From NCBI RefSeq assembly GCF_964204865.1, contig NC_135258.1:4021001-4085000 (forward strand): 64,000 nt of DNA, written 5' to 3'. Numbering within the stretch: position 1 is the first letter of the stretch; the number at the start of each line of letters is the position of its first letter. The DNA is from Styela clava (lineage: Eukaryota > Chordata > Ascidiacea > Stolidobranchia > Styelidae). Below the pieces are notes generated by a model that saw nothing but the letters and a program-made list of their open reading frames with translations, did no database searches and was not told the origin of the DNA. Shown here piece after piece: positions 36,216 through 47,239 of the stretch. The position numbers and the translations under genes were made by a program.

Positions 36216-37128
36216 ATGATGGACTAGGATTTGAACCCGGAACCTCTCGCACCCTAAGCGAGAATCATACCCCTAGACCAGGGGTCGGCGAACTGCGGCC
36301 CGCGAAAGGTATTTTTTGCGGCTCTAGAATGACTTTCAATTCATAAAACAAAAATTGATTAAATGCATTGTATCCACATGAATTTATGCGGTAACAAGTG
36401 CCACTGTACGTCGCTTGTTTCATAGCAAGTGGTGTCAGTTGTAGGTCGTTCAAGTACTGTGTACTTACATCGTTGGTTGTAGTTATAAGTTAGGTTTAAT
36501 ATGATTTTTAAAATTTGAAAATGTCTGGGAAACTGAGGAAAGTTTGCAACAAGGGTCAAACATCCCAAAGTGCTTGAAAGGAAAAAAAAATTTTATTCTC
36601 GCGCATTTCAAAATCAGTCTGATGATATTTCAGGCAAGCATCGCAGTTATTAAGGTATTTAATATTAAACGAGTCATTGGAAAACCGCGGACTGCGCCGC
36701 TGCTCATCTGTGCGACAGTGTAAAACGTGAAGTGTGCACGTTCGAAAGCACATATTGCTGTGAGCAGCTCTATCTAAAAGGTATTACACTAAGAATAAAT
36801 TTTGTAATCGCTTGTCAGATCGTCAATTGGACGACGTACTGCGGGTGCCGCTTTGGCCAGGACACCGAAACAACATTATTCTTCACACTGTTAATAAGTA
36901 AATAAAAGCATGTATTGTTTGATAAAATATATAGAAAAGCAATATACACGTCTCATTGTGGCAGCCTTTTAACACAGCAATAGAAGGTGCGAGTTTGCCA
37001 TAATTTGAAGTTAATTGTAGCGATTGTTCATCGGTGGAAATTATTGCGGCCCGCACGCTACCGAGAAAGTGGATATGTGGCCCGCAAGAACATAAAGTTT
37101 GCCGACCACTGCTCTGGACCAAGAAGCC
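36216..37128 (-). pseudogene. tRNA-Pro(AGG) pseudogene split by a hAT MITE
   Basis: On the minus strand 37128-37112 reads GGCTTCTTGGTCCAGAG (acceptor 5' strand and D-arm start). 36278-36216 continues GTCTAGGGGTATGATTC, TCGCTTAGGGTGCGAG and GGGTTCAAATCC, which are the rest of the D arm, an anticodon arm with AGG, and the T arm. The 833-bp insert 36279-37111 separates them. The 3' acceptor strand no longer pairs with the 5' strand, so the gene was probably already decayed or SINE-like. Identification rests on close resemblance to animal tRNA-Pro. Confidence 0.8.
36279..37111. mobile_element. hAT-like MITE inserted in the tRNA-Pro pseudogene
   Basis: Ends CAGGGGTCGGCGAACTGCGG and the inverse of cagtggtcggcaaactt, with ggcccgcg subterminal motifs. 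Flanks ccctagac and ctctggac agree at 6 of 8, both being D-arm sequence of the tRNA. Confidence 0.8.
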
Positions 37129-37261
37129 ACACACGGCGTTTCTAGATCACCTCGAGTACAAAGGGCTTTTTCTGTAATCTATGTTGACCAGCTCGTCCTG
37201 TATTTTAACCAGGAAACCCCCGCACCCAAAGCAATAATTAATGTACACCTGCAAAAACACA

Positions 37262-37338
37262 CCTGGGTGGGACTCAAACCCACAATCCTAGACTCGGGAG
37301 GCTAATGCGAAAGAACTGGGCAGTAACAGCGAGGCAAC
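37262..37338 (-). pseudogene. tRNA-Arg(CCT)-like pseudogene
   Basis: The minus strand contains TTAGCCTCCCGAG, then GGATTGTGGGTTTGAGTCCC and ACCCAGG. This includes a perfect T stem GTGGG/CCCAC and a CCT anticodon region. The 5' half (GCCCAGT...) is shortened and the acceptor stem does not close. It lies about 130 bp from the tRNA-Pro pseudogene, same strand. Confidence 0.55.
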
Positions 37339-37684
37339 TCTCTTATAACAGCAATGCCACTGTTACGCACGAACTCAACTCGGTAATTATTGTATATATA
37401 TGTCACCCTATTACTGGTTTTTATACTACCAAGTCTCCCTAATAAGGTCGTTGCGTACATATATGGATTTATATATACGTCCCCCTATCACTGGTTTTTA
37501 TACTACTAAGTCTCCCTAATAATGTCGTTGCGTACATATATAAATGTATATATGCGTCCCCTTATTGCTGGTTTTTATGCGACCAAGTCTCTTTAATAAC
37601 ATCGTTGCATGCATATATGAATACGTCCCCTTATCAGTGATTTTTATATTACCAAGTTTTCCTAATAGATTCGTGGCATACATG

Positions 37685-37920
37685 GGGGCTTCCGAAGTAT
37701 GCGAACCAAGATGGCGGACATCGGAATGTAATATGTGTACTAGGTTAGGGTTAGGCCATAATTTTAGGTATAAATACTACGGAAGGCTCTTGGCTAGTCT
37801 TCGAACTGATAATAGGACTAAAATAGGGAAAATTGGAAGAAAATTATCGCCTAACCCTAACCTGTTATCCATGTTACGTTCCGATGTCCGCCATCTTGGT
37901 TCGCATACTTCGGGAGCACC
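37685..37920. mobile_element. Foldback MITE family B inside the minisatellite
   Basis: Nearly identical to 4801-5036 over its whole length. Flanking octamers catacatg and tataaatg agree at 6 of 8. It interrupts a 77-bp unit, so it postdates the array. Confidence 0.8.
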
Positions 37921-38697
37921 TATAAATGTATATATACGTCCCCCCATTACTTGTTTTCAGGTTACCAAGTCTCACTAATAACGTCGTTGCATACATATAA
38001 AAATGTATACATATGTTCCCCTATTACTGGCTTTTAACAGTTGAGTCTCCATAATAAATTCGTTCAATAGATGTATATATGCGTCCCCCTATTACTCGTT
38101 TTTATACTACCAAGTCTCCCTAATAATTTCATTGCATACATATATAAATATATATATACGTCTCCTATTGCTGTTTTTTATACTACCAAGTCTCCCTAAT
38201 AACGTCGTTGCATACATATAAAAATGTATACATATGTTCTCCTATTACTGGCTTTTAACAATTGAGTCTCCATAATAAATTCGTTCAATAGATGTATATG
38301 TGCGTCCCCCTATTACTCGTTTTTATACGACCAAGTCTTCCTAATAATTTCATTGCATACATATATAAATATATATATACGTCTCCTATTGCTGTTTTTT
38401 ATACTACCAAGTCTCCCTAATAACGACGTTGCATACATATATAAATGTGAAAATACGTCCACATACTACTGGTTTTCAACAGTTGAGTCTTCATAATAAA
38501 TTTGTTGAATAGATGTATATATGCGTCCCCCTATTACTTGTTTTTATACGACCAAGTCTCCCTAATAAGCTCGTTGCATACATAAAAAAATATATATATT
38601 CGTTCCCCTATTACTGCTTTTTATACTACTATGTCTCGCTTATAACGTCGTTGCATACATATATAAATGCATATATACGTCCCAGTACTAATGGTTT

Positions 38698-38878
38698 TGG
38701 TACTCCTGTAGTATGTAAACCAAGATGGCGGACACCGGAACGTAGTATATCAGGTTAGGGCTAGGTCATAATTTCAGGTACAAATACTTTGGGAGTCACT
38801 TGGCACATATACTAACCTGGTACACATACTACGTTCTGGTTCCCGCCATATTGGTTCACATACTTCTAGATCGCCCTG
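38698..38878. mobile_element. MITE family B copy, shortened centre
   Basis: aaccaagatggcggacacc at the left pairs with gttcccgccatattggtt at the right. The centre lost part of the gaaaattgga region found in full copies. Confidence 0.7.
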
Positions 38879-38990
38879 GTTTTTATACTACTAAGTCTCC
38901 AAAATAATGTGGTCGCAAACATATAAAAATGTATATATACGTCACCTTATTACTGTTTTTATACTATTAATTCTACCTAATAACGTCTAT

Positions 38991-40122
38991 ACTCACCACT
39001 CCGCATTTATAATTTCATTTTACCAACCCCAACTATCCACACAAATCACAAATTATAAAATTTTTCATATTTTTTTGTTTATTTTTTCTAAAACCTTCAC
39101 CGGAGTCTTTTTGACAGGCAGTATGTGTCCCTTCGTGGTGATTTACCGAATATGACGTAATATCTTTCGTCTTTGCGTCTCTGTCTCCAGATGACGTCAT
39201 AGCTTCACCTCCTTTTTCTATATAAAAATAAAATTATTTATTAAATTCGATCTTGTCCGCCTCATTTCGGAAATTTATATTTCTTTATTTAGAGATTGCG
39301 ATTCTAACCACATATTTCTTTGATAAAACCTACTTTCGCCTTACTATCTGTTATTTGTAATTTATCGTTAACTGGGTATTTTTGTGGTGGGGTGACAAAT
39401 TAAAAAACAAATTATTGACAAATTATAAAAAACGGGCGCGTCATAAAAAGTTTGAGAACCACTGGATAAGAAATTAAGTAGATTTTTGTTAAATAAAATA
39501 TAAATTAACATTTTGTACTCCACTAGTGTTGCATCTTTTAATAATAGCTTGTTTAACATTATCGGTCCATTACCTTTGTTGTGTTATTTGAATCAATTTG
39601 CTTTTCATCAAACCCGCTAGGTGTCTTCAAATCAATTTTTCCGTATTGTTTTGTCAAGTCTGTCTATAATTTTACTTATATGAAAACGAAACAAAAAAAG
39701 TCTGTGTACCCCCTCTTCCGCTTCAATGTAGCATAAGTAACTCGAGACATCGTCGAGTATACTGTTGAAAACGAGGAGATAAATCAACTCAATTTCAATG
39801 TAAATTAATATTGGCTGTGTTCGGCATTGCAAGCAAATTTACATGCCTGTTGATAGTTTAACATTTCCTCCGCAATTTAAGTCGGATATGAACTATTGCG
39901 GTGCAAAACAGAGGAATAGGGTGTGCGTGTGGGTAGGCATAGGGATAATAACCTCCTTTCGGCTCCCAGTAATACTATAAAAATATTTATTCAATTTTAG
40001 TTCTAATAGTCGTTTAGGACTTTCTTTCCGATAACCCCAGACGATCCCATACCCAACCTAGTGACTATAAAACAATCTGTCTAATAGCTTATACTCCCGA
40101 CAAATAATTATATGAAAGCTAT
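38991..40122. other. Intergenic, no recognised gene
   Basis: A lone hAT-like right end (aaaagtttgagaaccactgg, about 39447) is visible. Otherwise AT-rich without support for exons. Confidence 0.4.
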
Positions 40123-40525
40123 ATTATTCAATTTTAGGGAACACTAAGATTGCTTGATCCTTTGCTATGACTATGGACAGAAGATCTGGTAAGGTACTGG
40201 AAGCTGAACCAAAAATTTTTCGAAATCTGGTGACGCAGCTATGGTCAGACTTGTTCCAAGCAAACCAATGTGTGTCGAAGCGTTCAAGAATTATCCTCCG
40301 CTTGGTCGTTTCGCTGTCCGCGACATGCGACAGATTGTTGCTGTTGGAGTCAAGGAAACTACCAAAAAGGCCGGGAATATGAAAAAAACCAAGGCAGCAG
40401 CTAAGGCCAATAAAAAACAGGAGCAAAGTAGTGACTGGAAGCATCTGGCGCCCATCAACAGCTTAAACCTAAAAAAGACTATGTTATTCAATTTTGGGAA
40501 CACTAAGATTGCTTGATCCTTTGCT
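40123..40525 (+). repeat. Direct repeats of about 43 bp flanking the EF-1alpha relic
   Basis: ttattcaattttagggaaca and ctaagattgcttgatccttt (40124-40166) recur at 40483-40525 with one indel. Such length exceeds an ordinary target duplication and suggests a duplicated flank or repeat pair. Confidence 0.75.
40168..40430 (+). pseudogene. EF-1alpha C-terminal relic, frameshifted
   Basis: Frame 1 gives [15 protein letters not shown]. After a frameshift near 40218 the next frame gives [39 protein letters not shown] and a Lys/Ala-rich tail. This order is that of the extreme C-terminal domain of eukaryotic elongation factor 1-alpha, which delivers aminoacyl-tRNA to the ribosome. No intron interrupts the piece. 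It is only about 85 residues long, with no upstream domains and no poly(A) tail seen. It is a processed or duplicated fragment, not a gene. Confidence 0.85.
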
Positions 40526-40862
40526 GTTGAAAGCCAGTTTATGTGACAACTAGTCTTGATAGGATTCACAAATTTATCCCGGAGGGAAGAAAGCTGATAT
40601 GTTTTCGGAAAGTATGGTGCACATATGGTACACATTGGTAGCTGTATTATAATCTTCCATATTGGAAAAAATATTTATCCCGGACAAAAAAAAAATGAAC
40701 GCTCGCCCTGGAGGCATCTCTGGTCTAAAACAACTTTTGTTCACTTTGGCTGATCCAACACGAGCCCGCCTAATGAAGCGGCATTTTTTATAGCGATACA
40801 ATGCGCATTTCGCTTGATCAAGGCTCGCACAATCGGCCACTGCTAGGTTACATAGTTCAGAA

Positions 40863-41667
40863 CAGTGGTTCTCAACCCTTTTTCTTCCGTGGTCCACTAC
40901 CGTTGCGTAAATAATTCTGTGGCTCACAAACTTACTTATGTGAGGAAAACTACAGAAAAATAAAAAATGAAGTTTCGTGAAAATAGACACTTTTACTTTA
41001 ATAATTAAATAAGAATTACCACTCAGTTGCAAAAATAGCATCATCATTAATTGCTACTACGATCAAAGTTTAACTAAGTTATCAAATACTCAGCCAATTT
41101 TATTAGGCATGTGGCTCACCCAAGAAGGTGCTGTTGCGACAAAATATAAAATTTAAAACGAATACTCACAAAAACCTTTCTTTCGTCGTCAAAGTCTTTG
41201 AATGAATGTAAAATAAATTTACAAAAACAAACGCTAAAACATCTCTATGACGTCATAGTAAATTTACGAAAACCGACCAAATAGGTGAAATTCTACATTT
41301 TAAAATTAGTTTTATTTTGCAAATTTAGTTTTTAAACTCGGACACTAAGTAGATTTTCTGTCATCTATTTCAGAAAGCGAGTATTCATCTATCGTTACTG
41401 GAAAATATATATAGTACACATACAATATAATAAATTTCACAAAAGTAATTTTTCATTTGTATTTTCATGATTCTGCGAATATTGGTTTTCTGCGCTGACA
41501 AAAATTAAGAGCTAAAAACGATAGAGACCACGAACTCTTATTTACAGATGAAACGCATAATGTTTCCGGATAGGGGATTTAATAAAACTTCATCCGTAAT
41601 GACTGTGCCGCGACTTTTTCATCTCGTTGTTAGTGTGCCGCAAGCTGAAAAAGTTTGGGAACCCCTG
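40863..41667. mobile_element. hAT-like non-autonomous element, 805 bp
   Basis: Ends cagtggttctcaaccctttt and the inverse of caggggttcccaaacttttt. Flanks gttcagaa (40855-40862) and gttcagac (41668-41675) match at 7 of 8. No transposase frame. Confidence 0.82.
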
Positions 41668-41675
41668 GTTCAGAC

Positions 41676-42290
41676 AGTAATAGCGGGAATTATCGGTCGA
41701 ATCCTGGTCGGAGTTGTGGTATTTGAGGGCCTCGACAAATTGCAGTCGTGTAAGTTCAGTTCTAACAATCTGATAAAAATTGCTATTATTTCTCAGCTAT
41801 GCCCACCACCTTAATTAGCTGAAAGAAAATGGGTAACCGGCGCTGGGCAAAATCATGAAATGTGATGTGAAATTTTTGTCTACACGCTGCAGCTTAAATT
41901 AACTTTCTACGAACAGGGGTCAAGGTTATACAAGCCACCAAAGTACGATTCTCGGAAGACGAATCTGCTATCGAACGACCAGTGCGCCAATAGCAGACCA
42001 CCGATTTGAAGCCTCCAATAGTAGGTGGTCGATCTGGTGGTCATAAGTAGTTGGGAAGACTACCGGTACAAGGGTGGGGGGGGGGGGGGGGGGGATTAGG
42101 TAAATATTTAATAAAATGAGCTAAGTAGTCTAAACAAAAAGGCTAAACCCATCACTCTGATCAATAAACGTTTTTTTTTCTTTTTTGAAAACTTTCATAC
42201 AACTGTTTCTTACTAGTTGGAAAAAATAAACTTGACTTAGTGTGTAGAAATAAAAATCATGCACAAGACTAATAAATAATGAAAGAAAAA
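41676..42290. other. Intergenic with poly(G) run
   Basis: A run of 19 G lies at 42076-42094, preceded by agggt. Otherwise no feature. The downstream edge is the 3' end of the pseudokinase exon. Confidence 0.6.
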
Positions 42291-43048
42291 CTAAATGTTG
42301 ATACTTTTCCAGAATTCATGATCAACAACCTGCTGAATTATTAGTCGTTGGTCTTTATCTTTCTGTGTCATTCTTGTGATCAAATCAAAGGCCAAGTGAG
42401 GGTTAGGAATCAGTAAATCACTTGGATCCATAGCTACTCTAAAACCTAAGATTGGCCCATGGACAATCAGTTTATTAGACCACAATTTATACAAGATTTT
42501 CCCCAAAAAAATAATATCAATTTGAAAGCTGGGATTATAAAAGAAAAAAGTTGAAAAATAATTCTGAAAACAAATTTTCACATTTTGCATGTCAAGTGAA
42601 AACGCAATATCGGTTTCAAATATTCCATAAGAAATATTATGTTTATGCAAATGTTGTAGACCACTAACTAACTGTTTTGCATGTATGAGAGCAAGTCTAG
42701 GATCAAAAGGAATTTTGTTTTTCTTTCTCTCTTCATAATAATCATCAAGAGTTTGGAACTGGCATCTTTCAGTAGCAACTAAAAATTGACTTGTTTCATT
42801 CAAACGTTCACTAGCAATAACAGAAAGTACGTTTGGATGAGGTGGAAGTTGCTGAAGAGCTTTTAGTTCGTGTAGAAAGTCTTCTAGTTTGTTGTGAACT
42901 TCAGTCCACGAATAATACACCGATATTGCTAAAGGTTCTGTAACTAAATTTGGAAGTTTCCGTTGACCTTCGTAAACTGTGAAATTCAAACTCTCATAAA
43001 CCACATTGTCTTTATACCACAAGATGTCATCTGTGAGTTGTATGCGAT
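42291..43048 (-). CDS. IRE1/RNase L-like pseudokinase exon (terminal)
   Basis: A single open exon of 758 nt follows a catttccag acceptor and ends in TAG; it enters in phase 1. The translation begins DRIQLTDDILWYKDN and ends DHEFWKSINI, about 251 residues, a kinase-fold length. The usual VAIK lysine position reads LAISVYY. The catalytic HRDLKPxN loop is replaced by HNISYGIFETD, and the DFG and APE motifs are absent. Fold landmarks remain (LPPHPNVLSV, ALIHAKQLVSGLQHLH, LITRMTQKDKDQR). It is a paralogue of the intact kinase 0.5 kb upstream, with the same intron phase and start point. No first exon is visible between 43049 and 43603. It may use the kinase's exon 1 (46459-46414), which would join in frame. 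Likely role: regulatory or scaffold partner, by inference only. Confidence 0.72.
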
Positions 43049-43603
43049 CTGGAAATGTCACATTTAAAAAATTAATTTGAATTAAAAAACAATTTATAAT
43101 AAACCTTGTGGGTCAAATGACAGTTTTAAGCATGGTCACGGTATAAAGTTCAAAACACTTTTAGTGTGGCACAATATGTCATAATATTCAGAAAAAATTG
43201 AAGAAATACGAATGCCAAGCACTAATACCTATAGTTTGCAATGCCACTATATTTTGAAAATTAAAGCCATGCACTCATTGTTTTATGTTAAAAATGTAGT
43301 ATCCGTATTAGGTATTTAAACAAATCGAATGAGCAAATCAAATAATTGCGGTGTGTGTGCAGGCACTTTGAAACCAATACTTAATTATGAGGATGAGATC
43401 AAACCCAAATAATTAACTGTCGGTAGACGAAATAACAGAATAAATTTCTCCACAGATTTGTTTTTGATGGTGCACGAACATTTACGGTAATACGCAAATT
43501 CATGAATTAAACTTTACTGAATTCAAATTTTTTCAACTAATATAATGAAATTCAGATAACCGATAAAGCTTTTTGAGTCAAATTCGAACGCAACAAGAAG
43601 TTA

Positions 43604-46459
43604 TTATGCTTCAATACAAGGAATGTTGAAGTCAACTTTCTTACTCTTTGAGGTCAAAGCTGCCTTTCTATTCTTTTCTTTGGCTTCGAGATATTTTGCA
43701 AAGTGGAAATTATTAACAAGCTTTGATAATGAAGTTGCAACTTGTGAAGAATGACTGAAATTAGATTGATTAGTTTTTGTAGAAAAAGTTATTTGATTGT
43801 TACGAATAAGTTTTATTACCTATTGCTATGGTCCATCCCTGCATGCTAACAGCCATGTTAGATACACCAATGAGAATATATATTCATAACAACATGCTTC
43901 ATCAAGGATAGGTGTGACCAGGATTCTTATTTTGAAATTATGTTTATTTTAGATTTGGTATTGCCTCATTCGAAAAAATACTTCTGCAGTGGGAACTATT
44001 CTTGGTAAATCTAAAATATATTGTTCACGAAAAATATTTGTGAGACAGGCACAATTTGTAAAACAATTACAAAACATGACTGGCTCAATAGACAAGGGTT
44101 CTATTTGCTACCGCGAAAACAAAATATGGGTCGATTTCCTACGACCTATATATACCCTTGTTTGATAATTCGCAAGCTAGAAACCAAGTTTATTGGAATG
44201 TGTAAATAGGAACATTCGAGCAGAACGAACAAATTGCTGACTTCTCAATGCTGTATAGGGGTCATGTATCATGCAACCACCGGTCGTTCATGGCTTCCTC
44301 CACTATAAAGCCCATGCATCTGAAACAAATAAATGGTTAACTAATCCCATACCCGACATGGACTGCTAACTGAACGAGAGGCAGTGGTATGCCATATGAT
44401 TAAGCCGTTTATCGACTTACCTCTCCCCCGTGATAAAAATCATAACTCAGCATTTTTGCAAAAGCAAGTTGGAAACATTTATGAAGGAAGACTGCAAATG
44501 AGTAATAATCAAATAATACAGCAAAATAAATACACAAACCTTTTAGTTTTCTTTTTCGTTAGCAAATCTGATTTGAAAGTTCCATTTTTAAAATGTGGAA
44601 GCAAAAGTTCGTCATGGATGCTTGTTTGAGACCTGCCAGGTGCAAATTCTTCCTGTAGATCTCGGAATAGTAAACCTGAACAGAAAGTTTTCTTTGATGA
44701 GTGTTTAATTTCAGTTAGCAATAGGGCAATATCTCAAAAACCCCTTACTATAAGAAAACGTTTCCAAACATAAAAAAAAATAATATAACTGAAAGGTTGG
44801 GAACCACATCTATAAGTTATTGAGGGAAAAATGAAATGGAAAAAATATAGCAAACTTCACGACGCGCAGATTAGAAATAGCAGTTAAATTACAATGTATA
44901 TGTCAATGGCCGGATACCCAGCACATCTAGTTGACCAACTATCAAAATACCCATGTATTTACATTTCAATCAATTTTGCTTACCTTTTACATTCGATGGA
45001 GCCATGTATTTATGAGAGAGAACCTCGTTTATTATTGGACGTTTACGAGGAAAAAACTGCAGCATCCATTCCAGTAAATCTTTTGCAACTTCTGCATCTG
45101 GAACTAAAAGTCCATCCAGGTTCAGGTTTTTATGGTTTTTCATGAAATGATTCCATAGATCCTTTTCGTCACCAAAGGGATGTTTACCGTTACTCCATAC
45201 ATAGTAAACAATGACAGCTAGTGAATATATGTCAGTTTTTTGAGAAGTTGGAAATCCAGGCACAAATGATTCAGGGGGTCTGTAACCGTCAGTACCGAGA
45301 CCTTTTCTGGTGTAAACTGTTTGTGTCTTGGACTCGATGACTTCACTTATGCCAAAATCACCTATTTTGACAACTTTTTGATCCAAGGATAAAAACACAT
45401 TATCAGGCTTAAGATCTTTGTGCACCACAAGTTTATCATGAATGTATAAAATTCCAGCAAATAACTGTTTTGCAAAATCAAGTGCAAGTTCAGGATCAAA
45501 TTGGATTTCGGCTTTCTTTCGATTTTCCACAAAACCTCTCAAGTTATCTTGGTTACATTTGTCCATTGCAATGTACATATATTTCATTGGACCTTGTTGG
45601 TATTCGTCTGAATGAATCACAGAGACTACATGAGTGTGAGGGTTCAGAAGGTAAAGAATTTTTGCCTCTTCCACACTTTGTTTGTTGTATTGAACAAATT
45701 TTATTGCAATCGGACGAGTTCCATAAGTTGCACTTGATATTTGTCCTTCATATACGTCACCATGGTTTGAAATTTTCTTGTTCCGAAACATTAAAATAGC
45801 TTCGGATAGATTGATCGATTCTGTAGTATGAGAATAAATATAGAAAATCAAAATGTTTTAAAGTATTTATGATATAAAATAAGTTATTGCCAAAAAGGCG
45901 AATCAGGTAAAATCTGAGAGATTTAAAATATTTTCAGATGCTGGCTACTCCTTAACCTCACTAACCAAGTAGCTGGAAGCAATACTGATCAATAGGTTGC
46001 TGGTTTAAAAGAAAACACGACAATCAACATAAATTAAAATACAGGACATCGGTTAAAATACAGGACATCAGAGGCTCGGTGGTGTAGTGCATTGTGCTAA
46101 TCGTTAGGAATATGTTTGCCACCGCATCCATGATTCCCCTGCGGGGGTTTGAATTCCGTTGGGTATAATTATGTACGAGAAGATTGCTGGACTCTTAGCC
46201 GCAGTGGTTGGTTCACGTAAACGCTGGTCGGTTACCAGGTTACCCATTTCTCCTCCATCAAGTCCATGCATTTGAAATTAAATATTTGACTACTAATCCC
46301 ATGCCCATCATGGGCTGGTAACCGGACGAGAGGCTGTTGTTGGCCACACGATTAAGTCGTCTTATTAACTTTCGTTTCCCGGGGGTAAATGTGTAAATTT
46401 TGAACAAACCAACCTTCACTATCTTTGGCTTCAGGTTCTTTGTTTTCCTCCATTTCCAT
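43604..46459 (-). CDS. IRE1/RNase L-like Ser/Thr protein kinase, four exons
   Basis: Exons: 46459-46414 (ATG, acidic MEMEENKEPEAKDSE, donor gttggt), 45820-44984 (kinase domain, donor gtaagc), 44675-44540 (donor gtttgt) and 43754-43604 (TAA). Phases 1, 1, 2 agree and give 389 residues. Motifs: AIKFVQY lysine, VVHKDLKPDNVFLS catalytic loop (Lys replaces the Arg of HRD), KIGDFGISE, GTDGYRPPE, and DIYSLAVIVYYVWSNGKHPFG, the last being characteristic of IRE1/RNase L kinases. The tail (GLLFRDLQEEF, SIHDELLLPH, KLVNNFHFAKYLEAKEK) does not look like the KEN ribonuclease domain that follows in IRE1 and RNase L, and there is no luminal or ankyrin region. A soluble kinase is expected, with substrate unknown. 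Intron 1 contains a SINE (46072-46400) and intron 3 another fragment (44240-44440). Confidence 0.82.
44240..44440 (+). mobile_element. SINE body fragment in kinase intron 3
   Basis: accaccggtcgttcatggc, aaagcccatgcatctgaaa, taatcccatacccgacatgg, gaacgagaggcagtgg, then tatgattaagccg match the SINE body at 46160-46390. Confidence 0.7.
46072..46400 (+). mobile_element. tRNA-derived SINE with head, in kinase intron 1
   Basis: The head at 46072-46165 contains ggctcggtggtgtagtgc (A box-like) and gggggtttgaattcc (B box-like). The body follows: gccgcagtggttggttcacg, catcaagtccatgc, taatcccatgcccatcatgg, ggacgagaggctg, cacacgattaagtcg, ending cgggggtaaatgtgtaaa. Body fragments lie in both orientations near 13.0-13.3, 26.1, 32.15, 44.3, 52.2, 59.1 and 62.6 kb. 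This is the only copy with a recognisable head. Confidence 0.7.
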
Positions 46460-47079
46460 TTTCAATTCTACAGTTTGGTCAGTTCATGCCAAGATAAATT
46501 AAACCAAACTATTGAATGAAAATACGTTGAATGAAACAATCAAACCAAAACCTAAAACATCATTAGCCGTATTTGAAAATAAGAAATAAATATATAGGGT
46601 TCATTCCTTAGAATCAAATTGAGATATAGGCAGTGCTATACATATTCCCAACGGGCTCTATTCATTAACTTTTTTTCTTCCTTTTATAACTTCCCTCCCC
46701 CCTATAAAGCTCTGATTAATTGTGCCTTGTTCTATGCTATAACTCAAAACGCTAAACCTAAATATTTTCTTATAAAAGCTTACTTGCAACATACTGTATG
46801 CATTTTTTGATTATTTATGTCGAAACTTCATAAATTGATGCCTGGTTGTATAGTTCCTTTTTGGGAGCAAAAATTAAAAAAATATCTTCCAAAAGTATTA
46901 TTCCTCACCTATAATTTTAACAGTAAAACGATAGAACAGTTATAACGGTAGAATATTTAGGGAAAACGCTTCGCATTTGCTATTGTATGTTTGAATGGTT
47001 TATCAAGGCTTTGGATGAAAACTAAGATGCCAAAATTAACTGTTAACTGAACTAAGACCATTTTTCAAACTCATTATAG
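46460..47079. other. Upstream region of the kinase gene
   Basis: Probable promoter/5' UTR side of the kinase (minus strand). No clear core-promoter motif and no other gene. Confidence 0.3.
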
Positions 47080-47190
47080 AACTAAAATGAGGAAAATTGG
47101 AATAAAATCATGGCCTAACCCTAACCTGGTACACGTACTACGTTCTGGTGTCTACTATCTTGGTTCACATACTTCGATAGTACCTAAACG
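47080..47190. mobile_element. Right half of a MITE family B copy
   Basis: agaactaaaatgaggaaaat, ggcctaaccctaacctgg, ctactatcttggttcacat, acttcgatagtacc. The left arm is missing. Confidence 0.6.
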
Positions 47191-47239
47191 TTTCATCTTA
47201 ATTAATGCGCCCAAATTCCTTTTCAATATCGAGTCTCGA

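Larger units (their letters stand above)
37385..38990. repeat. 77-bp minisatellite with 221-bp higher-order repeat
   Basis: The unit includes cgtccccctattactgg, tttttatactaccaagtc, tccctaataacgtcgttgc and atacatatataaatg. Adjacent units near 37478 and 37555 are 77 bp apart. In 38000-38500 a three-unit block (variants with cagttgagtctccataat and ttcattgcatac) repeats at 221 bp, shown by ttcattgcat at 38128 and 38349. Two family B MITEs interrupt it. Confidence 0.85.

Noticed and set aside
36216..37128. Working tRNA-Pro gene
   Set aside because: It is interrupted by 833 bp in the D arm and its acceptor strands no longer pair.
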